In this document: one piece after another, positions 7,086 to 15,214 of the stretch
How the letters are laid out: each line of letters starts with the position of its first letter
Position numbering within the stretch: the first letter of the stretch is position 1
Assembly: GCA_002899765.1 (NCBI GenBank)
Contig: PPDH01000025.1
Span: 151,984 to 196,903 of the forward strand
Source of the DNA: Sulfurimonas sp.
Lineage (GTDB): Bacteria > Campylobacterota > Campylobacteria > Campylobacterales > Sulfurimonadaceae
Length of the DNA: 44,920 nt
Direction: 5' to 3'
The notes under the pieces: generated by a model
Databases searched by the model: none
What the model was told of the DNA's origin: nothing
Seen by the model: only the letters and a program-made list of their open reading frames with translations
Made by a program: the position numbers and the translations under genes

Positions 7086-9020
7086 TTGAGTAAATATATA
7101 ACAACACCTATCTATTATGTAAACGGCGAGGCGCATATCGGGCATGCATACACAACTTTTATAGCAGACTCTATGGCTAGATATGAAAAGCTAAAAGGGG
7201 AAGATACCTACTTTTTGACAGGTACGGATGAGCATGGTCAAAAGATTGAAGAGTCGGCTCAAAAGAACTTTAAACCTACGCAGGAGTTTGCAGATGAGAT
7301 AAGTGCGGGCTTTAAAAATCTATGGGATGATTTTGGAATAAGTTACGACAAGTTTATTCGCACTACCGATGAAGATCATAAAAAAGGTGTTCAAAAAGCT
7401 TTTGAAGCCATATATAACAAAGGCGATATCTACAAGGATTTTTATGAGGGTCATTACTGTGTGAGCTGCGAGACATTTTTTACTGAAATGCAGCTGGTTG
7501 ACGGTGAGTTTTGCCCTGACTGCGGCAGAAGCACAAATGTTATCAAAGAGGAGAGCTACTTTTTCAGACTCTCAAAATATGAAGATGCACTCCTAAAACA
7601 CTATACGGATAATCCTGATTTTATAATGCCGCGTTCTCGTGCAAATGAGGTAATAAACTTCGTAAAAGGAGGTCTTCGTGACCTATCCGTGACTAGAACA
7701 TCATTTACATGGGGCGTAAAGATGCCCGAGTCAATCAAAGACGACAAGCATGTCATGTATGTGTGGCTTGATGCACTTTTAAATTATGTAACGGCTCTTG
7801 GGTATGGAACGACGGAGGAAAATATGAGTTATTGGCCGGCCTCCGTTCAATTTGTCGGTAAAGATATTCTTCGTTTTCACGCCATCTACTGGCCTGCCTT
7901 TTTAATGAGCTTAGACCTCCCTCTTCCGAAGCATATCGGCGCACATGGATGGTGGACAAGAGACGGTGAAAAGATGAGCAAGTCAAAAGGAAATGTTGTC
8001 TCTACAAGAGAGGTTGCGGATGCTTACGGAGTCGAGAATCTAAGATATTTTATGCTCAGAGAGGTGCCTTTTGGACAAGACGGCGATTTTTCTCAAAGAG
8101 CATTTATTGACAGAATTAATTCTGAGCTCAGCAACGATTTAGGTAACCTTTTAAACCGTATTATAGGCATGAGCGGCAAATACTCCGACTTTGAAATAGA
8201 TAGCAGTGACGTTTTAAAGTACCATAAAAAAGAGCTTGATGCCATGAATATTGTTTTAGATTAGCTTGATGCATATATGAAAAATCTGCAGACACACAGA
8301 TATCTTGAAGAGCTTTGGAAGCTCTTTTCAATCGGAAATAAGGCTATAGAAGAGCATGCCCCATGGGTTAAGATGAAAGAGGAGAGAAAAGATGAAGCAC
8401 TTGCTACCGTTGCGCTTGTAGCAAATATTTTGGCTAAAGCTTCTATTATGCTCTCTCCTGTTATGCCTCGTACAACAAATACTATAGCGGATGCTCTTAA
8501 TTTTAAGATAGACCATGCAAGCTATATAGAACTTATTCAAGATAAAAAACTATTGAAATTGTTTAATATCAAGGTGGTTCCGCCTCTTTTCCCACGCGTT
8601 GAAGAGCCGTTAATGGCAGAAGCTCCTTTAGCTCATCCAAATATTACCGATGAGAGTGCAGAAGCCGAGACGCAGAGTAAAAAAGAGGAAGATAACCTTA
8701 TTGAGATTGGACAATTTTTTGAGACATCACTCAAAGTAGGTGTTATCGTAGAGGCAGAAGAAGTTCCAAAGAGTAAAAAACTTTTAAAACTTCAGGTTGA
8801 TTTGGGTGAAGAAAAACCTAGACAGGTTGTTGCCGGAATCAGAGAATTTTACACAGCAGAATCTCTGCTTAACACGCAGGTTTGTGTTGTTGCAAACTTA
8901 AAACCCGCAAAACTTATGGGAATGGTCTCAGAGTGAATGCTTCTTGCTGCTAAGGATGAAGACGGTTTATGTTTAATCAGACCGGAAAAACTTAAAAAAG
9001 CAGGCACGCCTATTGGATGA
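7086..9020 (+). pseudogene. metG: Methionyl-tRNA synthetase, interrupted by two in-frame stops
   Basis: Charges initiator and elongator tRNA-Met. It shows the HIGH region TPIYYVNGEAHIGHAYT, the zinc-knuckle cysteines CVSCETFF and CPDCGRS, KMSKS as KMSKSKGN, and a C-terminal EMAP/Trbp111-like tRNA-binding domain. The TTG start at 7086 has a good AAGGAGA site 5 bp upstream. A TAG at 8262-8264 (codon 393) falls between NIVLD and LDAYMKNLQTHRYLEELW, where a Glu or similar is expected. A TGA at 8934-8936 (codon 617) replaces the invariant Gly of SEGM (seen: VSE-stop-MLLAAKDEDG). The frame continues to TGA 9018-9020, which overlaps the next ATG, confirming the natural end and about 644 codons. A real double null in this essential gene is implausible if no other metG exists. 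Confidence 0.93.
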
Positions 9021-10012
9021 GACTCGAAAACTTTTTAGCGCTTACACAAGCCACTCTTGTAAATGAACCATGTATACACGGTTTTGAAAACATTGTTTTT
9101 GAAGCTTCTAAAGTAAAGAGAGGCGACCTTTTTTTTGCTTATGATTATGAAAATATATCCTTGGCAGTTACAAATGGCGCTTATGGTATTGTGTTTGAAG
9201 AAAAAGTTGATATTATAGACTCGGAGATTGCTTGGATTGAAGTTGAGAGTCTTGATACTGCCGTGAAAAAACTGCTTCGATTTAAGATGATTGAAAAAGA
9301 AGTTATGGCGTACGAGTGTAATGAGATTGTTTTAAAGCTCTCATTGCAGGTGATTACCCAGACAAATTTTCTTTCACTCGTTGGAGATTTAAAGTCAGTT
9401 TTTAAAACCCTTTGGGATATACAAAACAGGACAATTGTGTTGTTCTGCCCTGCTCTAACGGATAGTTCAATATTTGCAAGCGTAAAGACAGTGCCAAAAA
9501 GACCATTTGCACCTATTGAGATTATGGAGCAGACACTCTTTGAAACATCATTTATATATGATGATATATTTTATGAAAGACAGCTGATATCTCCGTTTTT
9601 TATCTCATACCTAGAGGAACTTCTGAACTTTTTTAAAATGCTCAAGATTAGTTATAAGCTAAAAAAATTCACTCCTATAGATCACTTTGAAGCTGTTTTT
9701 GTAAATAAAAAATTTGAGATAAAAAATTTCGGTACAAGTGAGAAAGTGCTTATTTTTGAGCCTAATAGCGATTTGATAGATTCGCAAATTCTTTTTCTGG
9801 AGCGTCATGCATCTTGGGCTAGGATTATTTTTATCACTCCATCCTATATTAAGCCAAACAGGAGTGAAAATATTTTTAGTTATAAAAATGAGAAAGATAT
9901 TGTCGATATACTCAAAAATAACAGCTTTCACTTTGCTCTGATTGTGGGAGTCGACAAATCAATATTAAGCAAACCGTTAGTTAAGCAGACTCAACTTACG
10001 ATGGATTTTTAG
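9017..10012 (+). CDS. Mur ligase-like protein without a nucleotide-binding loop
   Basis: 331 residues. The N-terminus (FENIVFEASKVKRGDLFFAY) matches the substrate-binding start of MurE/MurF enzymes, where D(S/T)R.V..GDLF.A is usual. The central part does not contain the GTNGKT ATP loop; at the expected place it reads TQTNFLSLVGDLKSVF. It is therefore probably not a working ligase. It is coupled to metG by an ATGA overlap and precedes a TRAP binding protein. A comparable unassigned protein follows metG in Campylobacter, as far as I recall. Function unknown. Confidence 0.6.
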   Translation: MRLENFLALTQATLVNEPCIHGFENIVFEASKVKRGDLFFAYDYENISLAVTNGAYGIVFEEKVDIIDSEIAWIEVESLDTAVKKLLRFKMIEKEVMAYECNEIVLKLSLQVITQTNFLSLVGDLKSVFKTLWDIQNRTIVLFCPALTDSSIFASVKTVPKRPFAPIEIMEQTLFETSFIYDDIFYERQLISPFFISYLEELLNFFKMLKISYKLKKFTPIDHFEAVFVNKKFEIKNFGTSEKVLIFEPNSDLIDSQILFLERHASWARIIFITPSYIKPNRSENIFSYKNEKDIVDILKNNSFHFALIVGVDKSILSKPLVKQTQLTMDF

Positions 10013-10026
10013 ACAAAGGTAAAATA

Positions 10027-11157
10027 ATGAATAGAAGAGATTTCTTAACAACTGCGACGGCATCTGCTTCTATTGTTTTAGTAGGATGCAATGATAACAA
10101 TCGAGAAGCAATAGACTACTCAAAACACCCCGCAAAAAAAGAGAGTGATACAAAGATAGTAAATATAAACAGAAACAAAAAAACTACTATCAAGCTTGCA
10201 ACGAGTTGGCCTGCAAGCTTTCCTATTATGGGTGTGGGTGTTGAGAGATTTGCTAAGAGGTTAAAAGAGATTAGCAGTGGTTCTTTGGATGTTAAAATCT
10301 ATCCAAAAAATGTTCTTATTCCTGATTTGGCGGTGTTTGATGCCTGTTCGAGCTCTCAGATAGATGCTTTTCACTCAGGACCGTACTACTGGAAAGGAAA
10401 AAACAGTGCATTTTCACTCTATAGCGGAATTCCTTTTGGTTTTACCGCAGAGGAGATAAACTCATGGATGCTCTTTGGCGGCGGAATAGAGCTATGGAGA
10501 GAGCAGTATGCAAAATACAATCTTTATCCGTTTATGGGCGGAAATACTAATATCCAGATGGGTGGATGGTTTAGAGAGGAGATAAAATCACTCGCTGACA
10601 TGCAGGGACTTAAGATGAGAATTCCCGGTCTTGGCGGAGAGGTTTTTTCTAAAATGGGAGTAAATTCGGTCTTGCTTCCTGCGGGGGAGATATATACTTC
10701 ACTTGAGCGTGGAGTTATCGATGCGACAGAATGGGTTGGACCCGCACTTGATATAAAAATGGGGTTTTACAAAGTAGCGCCCCATTACTATTCAGGCTGG
10801 CATGAGCCAGGCTCAATTCTTGAACTTACGTTTAACAAGCAGTTTTACTCTAAGCTCTCTTACGAATATCAGTCCATGATAGAGGTTGCTTCAAGCGAGA
10901 TGAACTCAAATATGACATATGAGTTTCATAGCCAAAATATTAAAGCTTTTAGGAATTTAAAAGAGCTAAATATCTCTTTGCGTCAGTTTCCTGATGATGT
11001 TTTGCAAGCAGGTAAAGGGGCACTCAGAGAGGTAATCGAAGAGCTTAGTGAAAAAAACAGCGATTTCAAGCGGGTTTATGACTCCATAGAGAGCTATCTC
11101 CAACTTTCAAAAGAGTGGAGTGATGCAAGTTTAAGATATTTTTTAAATGAAAGATAA
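10027..11157 (+). CDS. TRAP transporter solute-binding protein (DctP family)
   Basis: 376 residues. The N-terminus has a twin-arginine motif (NRRDFL) and a lipobox (VLVGC), so it is probably exported folded and lipid-anchored. The mature protein follows the DctP/DUF-TRAP pattern: IKLATSWPASFPIMG, the long-helix region, GGWFREEIKSLADMQGLKMRIPG and SLERGVIDATEWVGP. The last is the conserved segment with the Arg that binds a substrate carboxylate. No DctQ or DctM membrane subunits are adjacent, so the permease is elsewhere or the protein works alone. Some twin-arginine members of this family are linked to 2-oxo acids such as pyruvate; the substrate here is not known. Confidence 0.88.
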   Translation: MNRRDFLTTATASASIVLVGCNDNNREAIDYSKHPAKKESDTKIVNINRNKKTTIKLATSWPASFPIMGVGVERFAKRLKEISSGSLDVKIYPKNVLIPDLAVFDACSSSQIDAFHSGPYYWKGKNSAFSLYSGIPFGFTAEEINSWMLFGGGIELWREQYAKYNLYPFMGGNTNIQMGGWFREEIKSLADMQGLKMRIPGLGGEVFSKMGVNSVLLPAGEIYTSLERGVIDATEWVGPALDIKMGFYKVAPHYYSGWHEPGSILELTFNKQFYSKLSYEYQSMIEVASSEMNSNMTYEFHSQNIKAFRNLKELNISLRQFPDDVLQAGKGALREVIEELSEKNSDFKRVYDSIESYLQLSKEWSDASLRYFLNER

Positions 11158-11167
11158 GTAAGGCAGC

Positions 11168-12451
11168 ATGATTTTGAGATATATATTATTTTTATTTTTT
11201 TTATATGAGTCCGTTTTATGGGGTTCTTTTAATGCAACGATTATTGATAAAACTACGTCTTTGCCTATAGCAAACGCTATTATCAGCGACTCTAAACTAA
11301 GCATAAAGAGTGATCAAAACGGTACTTTTGTTTATGAAAGTGATGAAGAGAAACTTCACATAAAAGCGTATGGATATAGACCATACAAGCTAAATATGGA
11401 AGATAACGGCACGGTTGTTAAGCTTGAACCTATAACCGTTAAAGCTCTTTATCTCAGTTTTTGGCGTGCAAGTAATAATTCCCCGAGACTAAAAGAAATC
11501 TTGGAGATTATTGAGCAGACTGAGATTAACACGATTGTTGTAGACGTTAAAAACGAGTATGGCTCAACCTCTTATAAAACTTCTTTTGAAAAAGCAAACG
11601 GTTATGGCGCACATGAGGATAGAACCAACAGAAATATTGAACAGTTTATAGAGTTAATGAAGTCTAGAAATATATACACAATTGCTAGAGTCGTAACATT
11701 TAAAGATGAACTTCAGGCTTCCAATAATCCTGAATATGCCATAAAAAAAGAGGATGGAACTATTTGGAGAAATCATGATGATATGGCTTGGGTTGACCCG
11801 TTTGACAAAAGAGCACATGAGTATACGGTTTCAATCGCCGAAGATGCTGCAAAAGTAGGTTTTGATGAGATAAATTTTGACTATATCCGCTTTCCGGCAA
11901 AAACAGGATTGCTGTTTTCAAAAGAGAATACAGAAGAGAGCCGTATACAAGCCATAAGCGAATTTTTACAATTAGCACAAGAGAGGCTCAGAAAATACGG
12001 TGTTTTTATATCTGTAGATACTTATGGAAATGTCTGTTGGGAAGAGAATGACATCGGGATTGGACAAAAGATAGAGTCGCTCTCAAAATATGCAGACTAT
12101 ATCTCTCCTATGCTCTACCCTTCAGGTTTTTCAAAAGGCTCATTTGGACTTGAAAATCCTGCCGAACATCCACATGCGGTTATCTTTAAAAGTTTAAAAA
12201 ATATAGAGCATAAGATTGACTCAAAAAGGCTCAGACCTTGGCTGCAATCTTTTAGAGATTACGCACATACAAAAATTGCTTACAATTACTTTGAAATAAA
12301 CGAACAGATAAGAGCGGCTGAGGACACAAATTCAGGGGGATGGATGCTTTGGTCACCCTCTAGCAAATATAAAGCAAGTTATTTTATGGTTGAAGAGAAA
12401 AGTGTCTTAACATTCGATTCAAGTCGCGGTAATCAGGAATATATAGACTGA
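11168..12451 (+). CDS. Putative secreted glycoside hydrolase (DUF4015-type) with N-terminal carboxypeptidase-regulatory-like domain
   Basis: 427 residues. A signal peptide (ILRYILFLFFLYESVLWG) is followed by a beta-sandwich of the carboxypeptidase regulatory type (ATIIDKTTSLPIANAIIS), about residues 23-93. A TIM-barrel-like domain then contains TIVVDVKNEYG, NEQ/NRN-IEQF, WVDPFDKRAHEY, FDEINFDYIRFPA and ISVDTYGN, typical of the DUF4015 family of putative glycosidases. The acidic residues in EINFDYIRFP are the likely active-site region. Its last 68 bp overlap the end of the convergent metallopeptidase gene. Confidence 0.85.
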   Translation: MILRYILFLFFLYESVLWGSFNATIIDKTTSLPIANAIISDSKLSIKSDQNGTFVYESDEEKLHIKAYGYRPYKLNMEDNGTVVKLEPITVKALYLSFWRASNNSPRLKEILEIIEQTEINTIVVDVKNEYGSTSYKTSFEKANGYGAHEDRTNRNIEQFIELMKSRNIYTIARVVTFKDELQASNNPEYAIKKEDGTIWRNHDDMAWVDPFDKRAHEYTVSIAEDAAKVGFDEINFDYIRFPAKTGLLFSKENTEESRIQAISEFLQLAQERLRKYGVFISVDTYGNVCWEENDIGIGQKIESLSKYADYISPMLYPSGFSKGSFGLENPAEHPHAVIFKSLKNIEHKIDSKRLRPWLQSFRDYAHTKIAYNYFEINEQIRAAEDTNSGGWMLWSPSSKYKASYFMVEEKSVLTFDSSRGNQEYID

Positions 12452-13049
12452 CAAGGTCATGAAATTTTTTGGAGTGGTTCATATGCACTAGATGAGCTAG
12501 CTCATGCACTACGACAAAATCAATAAGCCTTTTATCTATCTTCATAAGTTCCGTATTGAAAGTTATAGTGCCTCTTGAGCTGCAGCTTCCCCATCTGCTT
12601 CTCATTTTTCTAAACTTTATGCTGTTGTAGCTTAGAGCCATCTCTTTGGCATAGTGTTCTGCTCTTTGGGCAAGATAGTTTTTTGCGTAATTTTTATAAA
12701 ATATGTCATAACATTTTAAGATAGCATCAATTTTTGATATATCTATTTTTTTCAGATACTCTCTTAATTCACTCGCTTCATCGCTGTCTATGCTAAAGAG
12801 CTCTCCAAAGAGCAGAACTTCATCTTGGAGATTGTGGGTTTTTGGCGGATTTTCTTCTACAATTTTTAGCTGTTTTCTTATCCATGGTTCTTTTTTTGAA
12901 AGAAGGTTTTCAATATAACTCTCTGATACTCTTGGAGTTTTAAGCGTTATATCGCCATTTTTTTTCACACTTATATAACTGTTTTTTAACTTTGGTTTGC
13001 ATAGATGCAAAATCACAAGGTCGTTAAATTGTATTTTATTGGTACTCAA
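12384..13049 (-). CDS. YgjP/M48-like zinc metallopeptidase domain protein
   Basis: 221 residues ending in a DUF45-type zincin: [20 protein letters not shown], then [19 protein letters not shown], where HELAH gives the two zinc His and the catalytic Glu and a third His follows. The N-terminal part has the usual beta-rich stretch [14 protein letters not shown]. The start is a TTG overlapping the queC stop by 14 bp, so the two genes are probably co-transcribed. The physiological substrate of this family is unclear. The final 68 bp are antisense to the glycoside-hydrolase gene. Confidence 0.85.
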   Translation of the reverse strand: MSTNKIQFNDLVILHLCKPKLKNSYISVKKNGDITLKTPRVSESYIENLLSKKEPWIRKQLKIVEENPPKTHNLQDEVLLFGELFSIDSDEASELREYLKKIDISKIDAILKCYDIFYKNYAKNYLAQRAEHYAKEMALSYNSIKFRKMRSRWGSCSSRGTITFNTELMKIDKRLIDFVVVHELAHLVHMNHSKKFHDLVSLYIPDYRDLNRMLRHFSLQP

Positions 13050-13710
13050 TTGGATCTTTTACTCCGGCTGCATCAAAACCTCTTAGTCTTAAACGGCAAC
13101 TGTCACAGACTCCACATGCTTTGTCTTCGCTTTTGTAACAACTCCATGTAAGATTAAGAGGAACATTGAGTTCAAGCGCATATTTGACTATTTGAGACTT
13201 TTTAAGATGTACCAAAGGCATCTCAATCACTATATTTGTATCATCTTTTGTACCGAGATTTATAGTGCGCTGCATACTTTGTATAAAAGATTCTCTGCAA
13301 TCAGGATAACCGCTGCTGTCCTCTTCTACAACGCCTATGGCAATAACCTCGGCACCCTCTTTTTCTGCTATGGCTGCAGCCATACTTAAGAATATACCGT
13401 TTCTAAAAGGAACATACGTAACGGGCACACACTCTTGTATGCCACCTGTTGGAACCTCTATATTTTTATCAGTCAGAGCAGAAGCACCGATTTGAGCAAA
13501 AAAGTTCAAATCCAAAACATACCTGCTTATAACTTTTAACTCATCGCATATTGCATGAAAACATGTCAGCTCTTTTGCCTCAGTTCTTTGTTCATAGTTA
13601 AAATGCACAGCAACAATCTCATATCCAGTTTTTTTCATTATATATGCGCTAAGTGTCGAATCCATACCGCCGCTCATGACACAGAGCGCTCTTTTGTTTT
13701 TCGTTATCAT
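13036..13710 (-). CDS. queC: 7-cyano-7-deazaguanine synthase
   Basis: Forms preQ0 from 7-carboxy-7-deazaguanine using ATP and ammonia, in queuosine biosynthesis. It has the PP-loop SGGMDST near residue 14, [21 protein letters not shown] and the four-Cys zinc site [17 protein letters not shown] near the C-terminus. The length of 224 residues is normal. It is divergent from ybeY across 48 bp. Although a QueC homologue (QatC) occurs in the Qat defence system, this copy has housekeeping neighbours and the complete queuosine-type zinc site. Confidence 0.95.
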   Translation of the reverse strand: MITKNKRALCVMSGGMDSTLSAYIMKKTGYEIVAVHFNYEQRTEAKELTCFHAICDELKVISRYVLDLNFFAQIGASALTDKNIEVPTGGIQECVPVTYVPFRNGIFLSMAAAIAEKEGAEVIAIGVVEEDSSGYPDCRESFIQSMQRTINLGTKDDTNIVIEMPLVHLKKSQIVKYALELNVPLNLTWSCYKSEDKACGVCDSCRLRLRGFDAAGVKDPIEYQ

Positions 13711-13743
13711 AAAAATATTTTAACATAATTTGTTTACTATATT

Positions 13744-13752
13744 TGCTATAAT
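13744..13752 (+). promoter_or_regulatory. Extended -10 (TGCTATAAT) directly before ybeY
   Basis: TGCTATAAT ends 6 bp before the ybeY ATG at 13759. Transcription normally begins about 6-8 bp after a -10 box, so the mRNA would start at or next to the ATG with essentially no leader, and no Shine-Dalgarno sequence fits in the gap. Confidence 0.6.
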
Positions 13753-13758
13753 TCGCCC

Positions 13759-14178
13759 ATGATTGAATTAGACAACAGAACCTCCTTAAAAATTGACACT
13801 ACTCTTATAGATGCAATAGCAGATTCTCTTACAAAAAAAGAAATAGAGCTTATTCTCTTAAGCAGTGATGAGATGAGAGAGATAAATAAGACACATCGCA
13901 ACATAGATAAAGATACCGACGTCCTTAGTTTTCCTTATGAAGAGATGCCTATGAGTCCTCTTGGAAGTATAGTTATCTCATCTTCACATGTAGAAGCGGG
14001 TTCGAAAGAGTTTGGGCACACTGCAGACGATGAGTTCGCACTTCTTTTTATTCATGGAATGCTGCATCTTCTTGGATATGACCATGAGAAAGACGGCGGT
14101 GAAATGAGAGAAAAAGAGGCAGAAATTATTGAAAAGTTTAATCTGCCAAAAAGTTTAATAATCAGAACACAAGGATAG
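13759..14178 (+). CDS. ybeY: Endoribonuclease YbeY (16S rRNA maturation)
   Basis: A metal-dependent RNase for 16S rRNA 3' processing and ribosome quality control. The signature HGMLHLLGYDHEKDGGEM has the three zinc-binding His in HGxLHLxGYDH. Upstream, TDVLSFPYEE matches the conserved (D/T)VLSFP motif. 139 residues, normal length. The likely promoter touches the start codon. A 6-bp gap separates it from the exchanger gene, suggesting one transcript. Confidence 0.95.
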   Translation: MIELDNRTSLKIDTTLIDAIADSLTKKEIELILLSSDEMREINKTHRNIDKDTDVLSFPYEEMPMSPLGSIVISSSHVEAGSKEFGHTADDEFALLFIHGMLHLLGYDHEKDGGEMREKEAEIIEKFNLPKSLIIRTQG

Positions 14179-14184
14179 AATCGT

Positions 14185-15111
14185 ATGGATTTTGTAATTT
14201 TTATAACTGCCATGGCAGCGCTCATTTATGGAGCCGATTTTGTCATAAAAGAGTCCGAGAGAATAGCCCTTCATTTTGATATATCCCACTATGTAATCGG
14301 TGCTACCCTTATAGCTTTTGGAACATCTTTGCCGGAGATGGCTGCTTCCATGATGGCATCTTATGCAGACAAGAGCGAAATGGCAGTCGCAAATGTTGTG
14401 GGAAGCGTTATTTTTAACATTACTCTTGTACTTGGAATCGTTTTTTTAATTTCTAAAAAAATGGTTCCAAATAGAGATCTTTTCTCTTTGGATAGTGCTT
14501 GGATAGTTATTCCGGTAGTAATCTTTTTTATAATGATTCAAGACGGTATGATAAGCAGGGTAGATGGAATTTTATATCTTCTTTTGATGCTCTCTTATCT
14601 TATATTTTTATTTGGAAGTTCAAAGGAGACACTTGAGAGTGATATCGATAAAGAACTCATTAAAGAAAAATTTAACTGGGGTTTGACGATAGCGCTTCTT
14701 ATTGTAGGTTTTGTTTTAACTATCGGCGGAGCTAATTTTGTTGTGGAGAGTGGTACGAATATAGCAAGGTCTTTTGGCGTCAGCGAGTGGATTATAGGCC
14801 TTTTCCTTATAGCACTTGGAACATCGCTTCCTGAGCTTGTTGTTTCTGTAGTAGCTATAAAAAAGGGCAACGCAGAGATGAGCATAGGAAATATTATCGG
14901 TTCAAACGTTGCAAATTTCTCTATGGTATTGGGATCTGCATCGCTTGTAAGCCCGTTGATAGTAGACCTTGTGGCAACAAAGTTTGATCTTTTTATTATG
15001 GCAGCAGCTTCGATTGCCCTTGTTTTTATCTTAGCAAACAAGCTCTACAACAGAGCCGGAGCGATATTTTTACTAATTATATTGGCTCTGTTTATACAAA
15101 ACGCAGTATAA
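14185..15111 (+). CDS. Calcium/sodium antiporter, YrbG (CaCA) family
   Basis: 308 residues with about ten membrane helices and the two inverted alpha repeats of the family. Each carries the ion-binding core: AFGTSLPEM near residue 50 and ALGTSLPEL near residue 213, paired with the GNxxGS motifs VANVVGSVIFN and IGNIIGSNVAN. An Asp/Glu-poor loop of about 30 polar residues separates the halves. It exchanges cations across the inner membrane. The 3' end lies inside a 24-bp tandem repeat that extends beyond the stop. Confidence 0.92.
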   Translation: MDFVIFITAMAALIYGADFVIKESERIALHFDISHYVIGATLIAFGTSLPEMAASMMASYADKSEMAVANVVGSVIFNITLVLGIVFLISKKMVPNRDLFSLDSAWIVIPVVIFFIMIQDGMISRVDGILYLLLMLSYLIFLFGSSKETLESDIDKELIKEKFNWGLTIALLIVGFVLTIGGANFVVESGTNIARSFGVSEWIIGLFLIALGTSLPELVVSVVAIKKGNAEMSIGNIIGSNVANFSMVLGSASLVSPLIVDLVATKFDLFIMAAASIALVFILANKLYNRAGAIFLLIILALFIQNAV

Positions 15112-15176
15112 GTTTATTTAGAAAACTCTTTATGAGTTTCTTTAGAAAACGCAGTATAAGTTTCTTTAGAAAACTC
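15098..15176. repeat. 24-bp tandem repeat across the 3' end of the exchanger gene
   Basis: The core AGTTT(A/C)TTTAGAAAAC begins at 15111, 15135 and 15159, exactly 24 bp apart. A longer 31-bp block starting AAAACGCAGTATAAG occurs at 15098 and 15146. The first unit contains the exchanger stop codon. The unit is a multiple of three. Confidence 0.8.
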
Positions 15177-15182
15177 TACGGC

Positions 15183-15214
15183 AGCTACATATTTACATGT
15201 AGCTTCTATTTTTC
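15183..15214. terminator. Terminator between the convergent exchanger and mrdA genes
   Basis: AGCTACAT (15183-15190) pairs perfectly with ATGTAGCT (15197-15204) over a 6-nt loop, followed by TTCTATTTTT on the plus strand. It lies right behind both convergent genes and touches the mrdA stop. Confidence 0.75.

Noticed and set aside
10027-11157. A complete TRAP transport operon
   Set aside because: Only the solute-binding protein is present. The next gene is a secreted glycoside hydrolase, not DctQ or DctM.
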